A stretch of DNA of 64,000 bases from Proteocatella sphenisci DSM 23131 (GTDB lineage Bacteria; Bacillota; Clostridia; Peptostreptococcales; Filifactoraceae), in assembly GCF_000423525.1 (NCBI RefSeq), contig NZ_AUID01000013.1, positions 1 to 64,000 on the forward strand. The letters are read 5' to 3'. Positions within the stretch are counted from its first letter, which is position 1; each line of letters begins with the position of its first letter. The notes under the pieces are model-generated. The model did no database searches and was not told where the DNA came from. It worked only from the letters and a program-made list of their open reading frames with translations. Shown piece by piece: positions 8,980-17,334 of the stretch. The position numbers and the translations under genes are program-made.

Positions 8980-9795
8980 TCATATCTTTATCATAGAAAT
9001 AAGCTTTTCCTTATCCTGAGGAAGTGTGCCTTTTATCTTTATTATGTTGGTTGGATGGGTCGTATCAAATATTGTCGGCTTAAGAGGCACAATGTTTTCA
9101 ATTAGAGTCTTCATCTCCAATAGTCTTTCGGTTCGTCCTGCTGCTTTAAAGTCGCCTCTTGATATCATTTGCGTCAGCTCTGTCCCATGAAATACGGTGA
9201 GATTCATCATTATGATTCTTGTTGTAATAAACTGGTTCAGCATTTCTGCGCTTACTCTTGCATTTTCAATGCACTGCCCTTCTCCCGCTATGCCATACAT
9301 AAGAATCGAATTAAACTGCAGTTTCGCTTCATTGAGTTTTTTTGCCTGTTTGACAGCTTCTTCTGCGGTATGACCTTTGTTCATAAGTTTTAATATGTCA
9401 TCTCGACCTGTTTCAAACCCTATATATAGCATTCTAAGGCCCAGGTCATGGAGCTCCGAAAGCTCTTTGGGTGAATACATTGAGATGTTTTTTAACGAAG
9501 CATATGAAGCAACACACCCACAATATGGGATGTGTTTTCTAATCATTTCAAGAATGATTTTCATCTTTTCAAAACCAATAGACATAGGGTCTGCACCTGT
9601 CAGAAATATTCTTTCAGTGTATATATTTCCATTTATAAGATGGTTTTCTATGTCAGTCAGTGGTATATGTGCGTATTCATTATCCTTATACATGGAGCAA
9701 AATGAGCATCTGTTATACGAACATCCTATGGTTACGGGAAGCAAAACCGTATTCATTTCATCTTGTGGGTAAAAAACCATTTCGTTTTCATTCAT
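8980..9795 (-). CDS. Radical SAM protein (B12-domain-less, uncharacterised)
   Basis: A 271-residue radical SAM enzyme. The 4Fe-4S ligands are in GCSYNRCSFCSMYKD near residues 24-38 (CxxxCxxC), and further TIM-barrel motifs include FLTGADPM and LYIGFETGRDDILKLMNKG. It is a paralogue of the plus-strand gene at 25895, which shares the SFCSMYK and GLESGNDEIL signatures. The GFETGRDxIL pattern is typical of the Elp3/MiaB/NifB-like superfamily. The substrate is unknown. It starts 10 nt after the next radical SAM gene with a good AGGAG site, so the two are probably cotranscribed. Confidence 0.8.
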   Translation of the reverse strand: MNENEMVFYPQDEMNTVLLPVTIGCSYNRCSFCSMYKDNEYAHIPLTDIENHLINGNIYTERIFLTGADPMSIGFEKMKIILEMIRKHIPYCGCVASYASLKNISMYSPKELSELHDLGLRMLYIGFETGRDDILKLMNKGHTAEEAVKQAKKLNEAKLQFNSILMYGIAGEGQCIENARVSAEMLNQFITTRIIMMNLTVFHGTELTQMISRGDFKAAGRTERLLEMKTLIENIVPLKPTIFDTTHPTNIIKIKGTLPQDKEKLISMIKI

Positions 9796-9805
9796 ATTTA
9801 CACTC

Positions 9806-10729
9806 CTATTTCAATCTGAATGTATCATATCCCTTGTAGTTTATAACATTCATTCTTTCGTCATTTCTAAGGTTTTCAACTATTTCTTTTATTCTTGGAC
9901 AATTTCTGGACTCCAAAAATCCTTCTACCTCGAACTGATTCATAGGATGACGCTTTATTATACTGACTATCGCTTCAAGATCGTCTGATATTTCACTGTA
10001 GAAGCCTTCAGATTCCAGTAAATCAATAGAGATTCCATTTAGGATTTCTACAGCAGTTTTCATACGTTCATTATCAATAGCCTCAACGTCTGATTCCGCC
10101 GGAGGTCTTACTGGAGTATTTATATACAGTCTGTCATATTTGAGCTCACTCAAGATGCTTTTGTATTTCTTAAGTGATTCATCGTCGTCATTTATGCCTT
10201 TGACAAGCATTATTTCAATCCACAACTGGCCTTTATACTCCTTTGAAAAAGCTTTCAGACCTTGGCTTACATTTTTAAAACTGATATTTTTATGAGCTCT
10301 GTTTATTCTTGAAAACGTATCCTCATCATATGCATCCAGAGTCGGAAGTACAATATCGGCCTTATTTAATTCATCTCTTAAATCAGCATCATATAAAAGG
10401 GCCCCATTGGTTATTACTGCCACAGGTTTAGATGTTCTTTCCTTAATTTCAGATATCAAACTTCCGAGCCCAAGATACAGCGAGGGTTCTCCTTCACCTA
10501 CAATAGTTACCACATCAAAAGAAACATCTTTTTTTAAAAAATCATCAAACTCTTTAATTATATCTTTTACAGGAAAAAACATTTGACGAGTGTTTGTCAT
10601 TTTATCAGTTCTTCCCAGCTGGCAGTAAATACAAGAATAATTGCATGTCTTCTTTGGAATAGGGCTGATTCCAAGTGAAATTCCAAGTCTTCTCGATGGA
10701 ACAGGACCATATACATATTTCATATCCAT
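9806..10729 (-). CDS. Radical SAM protein, COG0731-like
   Basis: A 307-residue protein. VYGPVPSRRLGISLGI at the N-terminus and CNYSCIYCQLGRT (residues about 30-42, CxxxCxxC cluster) mark the COG0731 family, which is related to wyosine synthetase-like radical SAM proteins. VGEGEPSLY follows, as in NifB-like enzymes. The C-terminus (residues about 230-307) resembles a small winged-helix segment. Members are common in anaerobes beside NifX/MinD-type ATPase clusters like the one just upstream, which suggests a shared but unknown cofactor or metal-cluster role. AGGAGG precedes the ATG. A terminator separates it from the NifX-like gene. Confidence 0.8.
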   Translation of the reverse strand: MDMKYVYGPVPSRRLGISLGISPIPKKTCNYSCIYCQLGRTDKMTNTRQMFFPVKDIIKEFDDFLKKDVSFDVVTIVGEGEPSLYLGLGSLISEIKERTSKPVAVITNGALLYDADLRDELNKADIVLPTLDAYDEDTFSRINRAHKNISFKNVSQGLKAFSKEYKGQLWIEIMLVKGINDDDESLKKYKSILSELKYDRLYINTPVRPPAESDVEAIDNERMKTAVEILNGISIDLLESEGFYSEISDDLEAIVSIIKRHPMNQFEVEGFLESRNCPRIKEIVENLRNDERMNVINYKGYDTFRLK

Positions 10730-10764
10730 TTTTCATCTCCTCCTTTTATAATTATGTATTAAAT

Positions 10765-10790
10765 AAAAAAGAGGAGCATTAATGCCCCCC
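10765..10790 (-). terminator. Intrinsic terminator after NifX-like gene
   Basis: On the minus strand a GC-rich stem (GGGGGGCAT/ATGCTCCTC, with one or two G-T pairs) is followed by CTTTTTTATT. It lies just after the stop of the 10800 gene. Confidence 0.7.
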
Positions 10791-10799
10791 TGTTTTGAA

Positions 10800-11159
10800 T
10801 TAATTTCCGCACTCATCACTATGATTGTGATCATGACAAACTGAACCAGTAGATTTAAGATTTCCCTTAAGATAAGAAGTTACAGCTTCATCAGCCTGAC
10901 CTCTTGCTCCCACTATTACCTCAATACCCTTTTCATTAAAAATCTCTATTGCTCCTCCGCCCATTCCACCTGATATGACTACGTTTACTCCCATTTCATT
11001 AAGGAAATTAGGTAGAAATCCCGGTTTATGTCCCGGATTCGGTATAGATTCTTGTTTTAATATTTCATAATTTTCAGTTTCAAATATATTGAAATTTATA
11101 CAATGTCCAAAATGCTCCGTTACTGTTTCATTCTCACTTGCTACCGCTATTTTAATCAT
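10800..11159 (-). CDS. NifX/NifB-like dinitrogenase cofactor-family protein
   Basis: A 119-residue protein of the COG1433 family (an RNase H-like fold that binds iron-molybdenum cofactor intermediates in nitrogenase systems). IKIAVASENETVTEHFGHC at the N-terminus and ISGGMGGGAIEIFNEKGI are typical. The C-terminus is histidine- and cysteine-rich (CHDHNHSDEC) and probably binds metal. No nitrogenase genes are seen, and stand-alone members with MinD-type ATPases are frequent in anaerobes. I chose the ATG at 11159, with GGAGG 5 nt upstream, over an ATG 4 codons earlier that overlaps the Shine-Dalgarno. It is the last gene of the cluster from 13485. Confidence 0.85.
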   Translation of the reverse strand: MIKIAVASENETVTEHFGHCINFNIFETENYEILKQESIPNPGHKPGFLPNFLNEMGVNVVISGGMGGGAIEIFNEKGIEVIVGARGQADEAVTSYLKGNLKSTGSVCHDHNHSDECGN

Positions 11160-11171
11160 CTTATCCTCCAT

Positions 11172-12032
11172 TTAATTAAATATTCCTAAAGTGTTTTTAT
11201 AAACTTGTCTTACGCCTCGTCCTGATGGGCAATCCAAATCAATAACTGTTAAGCCTCTGTTAATTGCTTTGACTGCATCAGGGTCAAAAGGTATTTTACC
11301 CGTGAAGGCTATATTTTTTTCGCTACAGAATTCTTCAATTTTCTTTGAATTTTCCAGATTTGTATCATATTTATTTATACATACTGCTATTTTTGTCTGA
11401 AAAGACTCTGCAGTCTTTATAACTCTTTTCATGTCACTTATTCCCGATATCGATGGTTCTGAAACAATAAGAACCATATCTACTCCGCTGATTGAAGCTA
11501 TGACGGGGCATCCTATTCCCGGAGATCCGTCAATAATTCCTATGTCAGCATTGAGCGCTGCAGAGCTCATCTGCTTTTTAACTTCGGTTACAAGCATTCC
11601 TGAAGTGCCACTGCCCATTTTTAGCTGTGCGGTAGAAAATGCTCTGTCCGGATTAGAATAAAGCATCAATTCTCCAGCAACTGCTGATTTTAGAGTCACC
11701 GCATTTACGGGGCATACCAGCTCACAGACGCCGCATCCTTCGCATGCATAATAATCTACCTGATGACTTCCATTTACTGTTATGGCATCAAATCTGCAGC
11801 TTTGTCTGCACAAATCACATCCAATACATATATCAGAGTCTATTTCTGCTTTTTGAAGCCCAAAATAATCTTTTTTTGCTGGTTCTTCAGACTCATTCAT
11901 TATCAAATGCAGATTTGGCGCATCGACATCACAGTCTGCGTATGCCCTTGCATTAAGGAGCTTTATAAATGCTCCCGCAACAGTTGTTTTTCCAGTGCCA
12001 CCTTTTCCACTAAGAATTAGCAATTGTTTCAT
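11172..12032 (-). CDS. MinD-superfamily P-loop ATPase with inserted ferredoxin domain (second copy)
   Basis: A 286-residue COG1149 protein. The deviant Walker A motif is SGKGGTGKTT at residues 7-16, and YADCDVDAPN follows. Two 4Fe-4S motifs are inserted in the middle: CIGCDLCRQSC and CEGCGVCELVCP. IDGSPGIGCP is the switch/Walker B region. The combination suggests ATP-driven delivery or assembly of an iron-sulfur or related metal centre in the cytoplasm. Its start lies inside the 3' end of the paralogue at 12010, an overlap of 23 nt, so translation is probably coupled. The exact substrate is unknown. Confidence 0.88.
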   Translation of the reverse strand: MKQLLILSGKGGTGKTTVAGAFIKLLNARAYADCDVDAPNLHLIMNESEEPAKKDYFGLQKAEIDSDICIGCDLCRQSCRFDAITVNGSHQVDYYACEGCGVCELVCPVNAVTLKSAVAGELMLYSNPDRAFSTAQLKMGSGTSGMLVTEVKKQMSSAALNADIGIIDGSPGIGCPVIASISGVDMVLIVSEPSISGISDMKRVIKTAESFQTKIAVCINKYDTNLENSKKIEEFCSEKNIAFTGKIPFDPDAVKAINRGLTVIDLDCPSGRGVRQVYKNTLGIFN

Positions 12033-12870
12033 TTTGCACCTCCCCTATTACCGTCTCCAGAAGATTTGCAAAAAGTTTCTTATACTTATCATCTTCTCTC
12101 ACCAGAATTTCTGCATTTGAATTGATTTCACCAATTTCACTGTCAAATGGGATTTTACCTAAAATCTTAATGCTATTTTCCATACAAAACTTTTCCGAAG
12201 GATTTTCTCCTTCAAGACACTTGTTTAGTACAACCCCATACGGCTTGTCAAAAAGTTTCACAAGATCATATACCATTTTTAGATTGTGAGTTCCAAATAT
12301 TGTAGGTTCAGCAACCAAAATGCAATAATCAGCATCCTTTATGCTTTCCATTACTATACAGGCACTTCCTGGTGGACAGTCAATTACATTAAGTACATCT
12401 TTTTTATTGTTTTTTTCTGGTAATATCTTCTTTATTATAGGGATTCCTGAAGCTTCCCCGGTGTTTAACATTCCTGTTACTACCTCAACATTTTCAGATC
12501 TACCTTTTTGTATTTCTCCAATAACTTTATCTTTTTCAGACATTGCTCCTTGAGGACATACAATTACACAACCTCCACATGAATGGCATATTTCTTCAAA
12601 TACAAATGGATATTTCCCTACTAAAGCCAATGCATTAAATTTGCAAAAATCTACGCATTTTCTGCAGCCGTCACAAAGCTCTTTATTTACATACGGAATC
12701 TTTACTGAAACTTTTTCAGTTTCGATATTTTCCGGTTTAAAGAAAAGGTATCCATTTGGTTCTTCAACGTCACAATCAATATAGACCGATTTTTCTGCAG
12801 CAGCCGCAAGGTTTACCGACAAAAGCGTCTTACCGGTTCCCCCCTTGCCACTTAGCACCGCTATATCCAT
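12010..12870 (-). CDS. MinD-superfamily P-loop ATPase with inserted ferredoxin domain (first copy)
   Basis: A 286-residue paralogue of the neighbouring gene. It has SGKGGTGKTLLS at residues 6-17, YIDCDVEEPNGYLF, CDGCRKCVDFC and CHSCGGCVIVCP (two 4Fe-4S clusters), then VIDCPPGSACIV. The ATG at 12870 is chosen because GGAGG lies 8 nt before it. A longer frame to 12936 would overlap the upstream NifX-like gene. Paired ATPases of this type probably form a heterodimer, by analogy with other duplicated MinD/Mrp families (inference). It follows the 12872 gene with a 1-nt gap. Confidence 0.87.
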   Translation of the reverse strand: MDIAVLSGKGGTGKTLLSVNLAAAAEKSVYIDCDVEEPNGYLFFKPENIETEKVSVKIPYVNKELCDGCRKCVDFCKFNALALVGKYPFVFEEICHSCGGCVIVCPQGAMSEKDKVIGEIQKGRSENVEVVTGMLNTGEASGIPIIKKILPEKNNKKDVLNVIDCPPGSACIVMESIKDADYCILVAEPTIFGTHNLKMVYDLVKLFDKPYGVVLNKCLEGENPSEKFCMENSIKILGKIPFDSEIGEINSNAEILVREDDKYKKLFANLLETVIGEVQNETIANS

Positions 12871-12871
12871 A

Positions 12872-13240
12872 CTAATTGCCTCCATGTCCATGAAATCCTT
12901 GATGGATTTCTTCAAGTAAAGATAGTTTCCCTTCATTAAAAGACGCTATGTTTTCATTGATAGAGTTACTTGTAGTCTTGTAAAGTTTTATATTAGCCGC
13001 ATTTATTACCATTGCCGCATTTTCACCACATCTTGGAGTAAGAAGCGCATCAACTTTATTATCAACAATTATCTGAGCTGCTTTTATTCCCGCTCCCCCT
13101 GGACTTTGAGCCGCTGTATTTTCCAGAAAAACACTTTCTTTTTTATCTGTATCATATATAAGAAAATATGGTGTTCTTCCAAAAGATATACATACGTTAC
13201 TATCCATGCTGCTCATGTCTACTGGCATTGCTATTTTCAT
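12872..13240 (-). CDS. NifX-like dinitrogenase cofactor-family protein
   Basis: A 122-residue COG1433 relative of the 10800 protein. MKIAMPVDMSSMDSNVCISF is the usual start of the family, and QSPGGAGIKAAQIIVDN plus LLTPRCGENAAMV form the central strand-helix unit. It ends in a short HGHGG tail. It is the second gene of the cluster and directly precedes the first ATPase, which supports joint work on a metal cofactor. Confidence 0.85.
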   Translation of the reverse strand: MKIAMPVDMSSMDSNVCISFGRTPYFLIYDTDKKESVFLENTAAQSPGGAGIKAAQIIVDNKVDALLTPRCGENAAMVINAANIKLYKTTSNSINENIASFNEGKLSLLEEIHQGFHGHGGN

Positions 13241-13263
13241 ATTTTTCTCCTGTCTAATCTAAA

Positions 13264-13485
13264 TTACATTCCTCTTCCGAATCCTCTGGAGCATCTTTTG
13301 TTAACATTTGAGCATGCTCCAGATCTTCTTCCTCTACCCGCTCCTTGACCCATTCCCTGTCCACTTCTTCTACCCACTCCTGGATTCATTTCAGTTTCTT
13401 GAACATCAGATGTATTACAAAAACCCATACCTCTGCCACTCATCTTGCCTTGTCCCATTGGACCTGTTCCATCTTTTCTTGGCAT
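13264..13485 (-). CDS. DUF5320 small Gly/Arg-rich protein
   Basis: A 73-residue protein, MPRKDGTGPMGQGKMSGRGMG at the start, followed by a cysteine and repeated GxGRR units. This GPMGxG-xGRGxG pattern is the DUF5320 signature. Such proteins almost always sit beside NifX-like and MinD-type ATPase genes in anaerobes. It has very low complexity, with several cysteines that may hold metal. It is the first gene of the cluster, behind a strong promoter. No function is known. Confidence 0.8.
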   Translation of the reverse strand: MPRKDGTGPMGQGKMSGRGMGFCNTSDVQETEMNPGVGRRSGQGMGQGAGRGRRSGACSNVNKRCSRGFGRGM

Positions 13486-13507
13486 ATCATTGCCTCCTTT
13501 TTATTTT

Positions 13508-13521
13508 ATGGCTTATGCCAT
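13508..13521. promoter_or_regulatory. Second dyad at the predicted transcription start
   Basis: A perfect ATGGC-TTAT-GCCAT inverted repeat just downstream of the -10. It shares the GGCATA/TATGCC core with the larger palindrome, so it may be a second site for the same regulator. Confidence 0.45.
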
Positions 13522-13532
13522 CTATATTTTTC

Positions 13533-13560
13533 ATTATACTCCGTTATTGGCATATGTCAA
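13533..13560 (-). promoter_or_regulatory. Sigma-A promoter of the DUF5320/NifX/ATPase cluster
   Basis: Minus-strand TTGACA (13560-13555), a 16-bp spacer and TATAAT (13538-13533). Two dyads surround it (see the operator entries), so it looks regulated. Transcription would begin near 13526. Confidence 0.85.
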
Positions 13561-13564
13561 TAAC
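13543..13564. promoter_or_regulatory. Operator-like palindrome over the -35 box
   Basis: A 22-bp palindrome, GTTATTG(G/A)CATATG(T/C)CAATAAC, with a single mismatched pair. It covers the -35 hexamer of the cluster promoter. A dimeric repressor bound here would block RNA polymerase. The regulator is not identified in this window. Confidence 0.65.
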
Positions 13565-13573
13565 TTTTTTTGC

Positions 13574-13615
13574 AAAAAAAATCCCGACCCGGAGATATTC
13601 TCCAAAGTCAGGATT
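13574..13615 (-). terminator. Intrinsic terminator after hppA
   Basis: On the minus strand AATCCTGACtttGGAGA pairs with TCTCCgggTCGGGATT around an ATAT loop, followed by eight T. It lies about 30 nt after the hppA stop. Confidence 0.85.
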
Positions 13616-13643
13616 GAAAATCTATTCTTAAATATTTTTCTTA

Positions 13644-15689
13644 TTAACCAAGTTTTAGTACTGAAAGAAGTATTCCACCGTATTGCACGAATAATGGTGC
13701 GAATACAAGTGATACTATAGTCATAAGCTTTATAAGGATATTTATTGATGGTCCAGATGTATCCTTGAATGGATCTCCAACTGTGTCCCCAACAACTGCC
13801 GCTTTATGTGGCTCTGATCCTTTTCCGCCATGTGCTCCCTGCTCGATGTATTTTTTAGCATTATCCCATGCTCCACCTGCATTTGACATCATTATCGCCA
13901 TAAGAACTCCAGCTACAAGTGCACCTCCAAGTAGTCCTCCAAGTGCTTCAGTACCCAAGATAAGTCCTGTAGCTATTGGTGAAAGTACTGCAAGAATACC
14001 TGGAATTACCATTTCTCTAAGCGCTGCTGCTGTTGATATATCAACGCATTTTGCATAGTCTGGCTTTCCAGTTCCTTCCATTATTCCTGGAATTGTCTTG
14101 AACTGTCTTCTAACTTCTTCAATCATTTCAAATGCAGCTTTACCAACCGCTTCCATAGTAATTGCTGAGAAAAGGAATGGCAACATACCACCTATAAGCA
14201 TACCTACTATTACTTCTGGTTTAGTTATAGATATTGAAGTAAGTCCTGTTACTGCTGTATATGATGCAAAGAGCGCTAGTGAAGTAAGTGCAGCTGAACC
14301 AATTGCAAATCCTTTACCTATCGCTGCTGTAGTATTTCCTACTGAGTCAAGTTTATCAGTTATTTGTCTTACTTCTGGAGGAAGATCACACATTTCTGCT
14401 ATACCACCAGCATTATCTGCTATTGGTCCGTAAGCATCAACCGCAATTGTCATACCTGCTGTAGCAAGCATTCCTACTGCTGCAAGTGCTATTCCGTATA
14501 ATCCTGCTGCCCAGTATGATCCAAGTATTCCTACTGAAATAAGGATTATTGGAACTGCTGTAGACTGCATACCAACTGCAAGTCCAGATATGATTGTAGT
14601 TGCAGGGCCAGTTTCAGCTTGCTTTGCAATTTTTTGAACATGTTTGTGTTCTGCTGAAGTATAAATCTCTGTTACATGTCCTATTAAAGTTCCTACAATA
14701 AGACCTATTAATATTGCGAAGAATCCTGTTGTGTTTCCTAGCATATATCTTGAAAGAAGGAATGCCGCAATCATTGTTATAGCTCCAGAAACATAAGTTC
14801 CCATGTGAAGTGCTTTTTGTGGATCTGAATTATCATCTCCTTTTACGAAGAATGTTCCCAGTATAGATGCAAGTATACCTACTGCAGATATAGTAAGTGG
14901 GAATATTGCTCCTATTACTCCATATGTTTCTCCTGCTGGATTTGTTGCTATTATTCCAAGTGTTATTGCTGATATTATTGAACCTACATATGATTCAAAA
15001 AGGTCTGCTCCCATTCCAGCAACGTCACCAACGTTATCACCAACGTTATCTGCTATAACTGCTGGGTTTCTAGGGTCATCTTCTGGTATTCCAGCTTCAA
15101 CCTTACCAACAAGGTCTGCTCCAACGTCTGCTGCTTTTGTATATATACCACCACCAACACGTCCAAATAGTGCAAGTGAAGAAGCTCCAAGTCCAAAACC
15201 TGTAAGTATCGAAGCTACTTCTGATGGATCTATTCCCATTGAAGTAAGCACTATGTAAAGTACTCCTACTCCAATTATCCCAAGTCCAACAACACACATT
15301 CCCATTACGGCTCCGCCTGAGAATGCAACTGAAAGAGCTTGATTCATTCCGCCCAATCTTGCAGCGTTTGCAGTTCTTACGTTAGCTCTTGTCGCAACTT
15401 GCATTCCAAAAAATCCTGCAAGTGTTGAAAAAACAGCTCCAAATAAGAAACATATTGCTGTAAGGTAACCTATTCCGAATATTAATATTACAAATAATGC
15501 CAATACAAACACTACAAGTGCTTTATACTCTCTTGTAAGGAATGCCATAGATCCCTCATGGATATAAGATGCAATTTCTTTCATTCTATCAGTTCCTGCA
15601 TCAACTTTGTTAATTTTGTTTGTAAGCACAAGTGCAAACAAAAGTGCTAATACTCCTGAAACAGGAACTAGCATTAAAATATTTTCCAT
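13644..15689 (-). CDS. hppA: Membrane-bound ion-pumping pyrophosphatase
   Basis: A 681-residue integral membrane protein with about 16 helices that hydrolyses PPi and exports H+ or Na+. The pyrophosphate site shows as [20 protein letters not shown] and [19 protein letters not shown], and a second acidic [15 protein letters not shown] site lies near the C-terminus with [32 protein letters not shown] has alanine where K+-independent enzymes have lysine, which points to the K+-dependent class. Na+ versus H+ cannot be decided by eye. In a glycine fermenter it would save energy from PPi made in biosynthesis. GGGAGG precedes the ATG. Confidence 0.95.
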   Translation of the reverse strand: MENILMLVPVSGVLALLFALVLTNKINKVDAGTDRMKEIASYIHEGSMAFLTREYKALVVFVLALFVILIFGIGYLTAICFLFGAVFSTLAGFFGMQVATRANVRTANAARLGGMNQALSVAFSGGAVMGMCVVGLGIIGVGVLYIVLTSMGIDPSEVASILTGFGLGASSLALFGRVGGGIYTKAADVGADLVGKVEAGIPEDDPRNPAVIADNVGDNVGDVAGMGADLFESYVGSIISAITLGIIATNPAGETYGVIGAIFPLTISAVGILASILGTFFVKGDDNSDPQKALHMGTYVSGAITMIAAFLLSRYMLGNTTGFFAILIGLIVGTLIGHVTEIYTSAEHKHVQKIAKQAETGPATTIISGLAVGMQSTAVPIILISVGILGSYWAAGLYGIALAAVGMLATAGMTIAVDAYGPIADNAGGIAEMCDLPPEVRQITDKLDSVGNTTAAIGKGFAIGSAALTSLALFASYTAVTGLTSISITKPEVIVGMLIGGMLPFLFSAITMEAVGKAAFEMIEEVRRQFKTIPGIMEGTGKPDYAKCVDISTAAALREMVIPGILAVLSPIATGLILGTEALGGLLGGALVAGVLMAIMMSNAGGAWDNAKKYIEQGAHGGKGSEPHKAAVVGDTVGDPFKDTSGPSINILIKLMTIVSLVFAPLFVQYGGILLSVLKLG

Positions 15690-15807
15690 TTAACTTAAAC
15701 CTCCCTGAATATAATTAAATTTTATTGAAGTGCTTAAAAAGCACAACTTAACAAGGCATGCCATAAGCAGACCAAAAAACAAACATATTTAATAAATATA
15801 CATTTAA

Positions 15808-16032
15808 TTACTGTAAAGCAACAAGTATAACAGCTATTAATATAAACAATACTGCTGCTATTGCAGTAATCTTTCTAAATACTACATCAGCGCCTCTAGC
15901 TTTGTTTCCTGTAAGTTGTTCAGCTCCACCGCTTATAACTCCCAGTCCAGCTCTGTTTCCTGATTGTAATAACACCGTTACTATCAATACTAAACTCACT
16001 ATAATTTCAACTAATAATAATCCTGTTCTCAC
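15808..16032 (-). CDS. secG: Preprotein translocase subunit SecG
   Basis: A 74-residue protein with two hydrophobic segments flanking a polar Gly/Asn-rich loop: LLVEIIVSLVLIVTVLLQSG, then RAGLGVISGGAEQL, then ITAIAAVLFILIAVILVAL. It assists the SecYEG channel. I propose a GTG start at 16032 because it gives the normal SecG length and a GGGGAGG site lies 10 nt upstream. An ATG at 16059 would add nine residues but swallows that site. Confidence 0.88.
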   Translation of the reverse strand: MRTGLLLVEIIVSLVLIVTVLLQSGNRAGLGVISGGAEQLTGNKARGADVVFRKITAIAAVLFILIAVILVALQ

Positions 16033-16072
16033 TCTTTGCACACCTCCCCAAAAACTCATAAATTACCTATCT

Positions 16073-16101
16073 AGTTTATCATAGACAAAATTTATTTACA
16101 A
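16073..16101 (-). promoter_or_regulatory. Probable promoter for secG
   Basis: Minus-strand TTGTAA (16101-16096), 17 bp, TAAACT (16078-16073). A moderate match to sigma-A, about 40 nt before the secG start. Confidence 0.45.
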
Positions 16102-16124
16102 GACTTAATGTCAAAATATGAACA

Positions 16125-16162
16125 AAAATAAATGTTGAGATTTATCTCAACATTTATTTTTT
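16125..16162 (-). terminator. Terminator of the glycine reductase operon
   Basis: A perfect 11-bp stem AAATGTTGAGA/TCTCAACATTT with a TTTA loop, followed by T. It lies 10 nt beyond the grdD stop in the minus-strand reading. Its location just after the last grd gene but before secG supports an operon end. On the minus strand the trailing sequence is TATTTTTG. Confidence 0.7.
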
Positions 16163-16171
16163 ATTAACTTC

Positions 16172-17323
16172 TTATGCTGTAGCAAAACCTTCTTTATTCA
16201 GGATTTCTTTTGCTTTTTCTATATTTGCTTCAGCAACTAGTATAATAGGTCCCGTACAACCCATTCCACTTTCTGCATATACTTTATTTTTCCAAAGTAC
16301 ATGAACTGCGTCTTCAAGTTCCATTATATCAACTCCTGATATCTGGCCAGTTACAACTTCTTTTTCAGGTGCAACTACTTCATCCGTTTCAGACTTAGTT
16401 TCTTTTTTTGCAGTATTTTTTGCAATAATGTCTGTCCAACCAATATTTTTTAGTTTTTCGTATTCTTTTTTAGCAATCTTGTTTATATCGCCATTTGAAA
16501 TATCAAATGCATATTTTAATGCGTTGGCTATTACAGGTGCTCCAGAAGCTCTTGATATGATAAGAATGTTTCTGTTGAAACCTTCACCTATACCTGGTCC
16601 ATATCCGTAACCTGAAACTTCATATTCTCCACCACTCATGAAAGAAGAGAACATCTTCATGAGTACATTTCCTGTAAGCGAATCAGTGACCATTACATCT
16701 GGAGTTCCAAGAAGCAGGTCGTTACCTCTCATTACTACTCCACCGTCACTTCTTTTTGATTCTGTGAAGTTTATATTGTAACCTTTATCTTTGATTTCTT
16801 TAAGGACTTTTTCAACCGTTCTGGCACCATCAAGGTTTAGTATCCCTACTTTAGGTTCTTCAATACCGATAGCTTTTGCAGCAATTATGCCTCCAATAGT
16901 ATTTTTTACCATTGCTTCAATTCTGTGTGGAGATGTAGTTCCAGTTGTAGTAGCAATAATCATCTCTTTTCCTTTAGATGGAGTCATAACTCTTCCAACG
17001 GTTGATACTCCAATTGGGAAATTATAATGCATAGTTACACATGCACTTATTTCTCCAGAATCAAGTTTTTCTTCCATTATTTTATACATCTCATCTTGAC
17101 AATCTGTTTCATATGTCTCGAATCCTGTATTATTTTTCATTCCTATTAAAACTATATCCATGTTAGGATAAAGTTTTTTTGCAAGTTTTGCGCCCTCAAT
17201 AAGAGTCTCTTCTCCGTGTTCACTTCCAAGTGTTGTAAGTGCAACTTTCTTTTTCTGAGCAAAGCTTCCACTCTCAATGGCACTTGCAATTTCTTCAAAT
17301 ACCTTTGCGATTGTATTATTCAT
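16172..17323 (-). CDS. grdD: Glycine/sarcosine/betaine reductase complex component C, alpha subunit
   Basis: A 383-residue subunit of protein C, which releases acetyl phosphate from the carboxymethyl-selenoether/acetyl-enzyme. The fold resembles PlsX/phosphate acyltransferases (GILNLDGARTVEKVL, TGNVLMKMFSSFMSGGEYE, SGYGYGPGIGEGFNRNILI). The C-terminal GMGCTGPIILVAE carries a conserved Cys (position 356), probably equivalent to the acetyl-carrying Cys reported for GrdD in Peptoclostridium (from memory). It lies 11 nt after grdC and is the last gene of the operon. Confidence 0.95.
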   Translation of the reverse strand: MNNTIAKVFEEIASAIESGSFAQKKKVALTTLGSEHGEETLIEGAKLAKKLYPNMDIVLIGMKNNTGFETYETDCQDEMYKIMEEKLDSGEISACVTMHYNFPIGVSTVGRVMTPSKGKEMIIATTTGTTSPHRIEAMVKNTIGGIIAAKAIGIEEPKVGILNLDGARTVEKVLKEIKDKGYNINFTESKRSDGGVVMRGNDLLLGTPDVMVTDSLTGNVLMKMFSSFMSGGEYEVSGYGYGPGIGEGFNRNILIISRASGAPVIANALKYAFDISNGDINKIAKKEYEKLKNIGWTDIIAKNTAKKETKSETDEVVAPEKEVVTGQISGVDIMELEDAVHVLWKNKVYAESGMGCTGPIILVAEANIEKAKEILNKEGFATA

Positions 17324-17334
17324 CTCATGCCCCC

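Noticed and set aside
8980-9795. Naming the radical SAM proteins by specific function
   Set aside because: The CxxxCxxC motif and barrel features are clear, but nothing in the sequence fixes a substrate.
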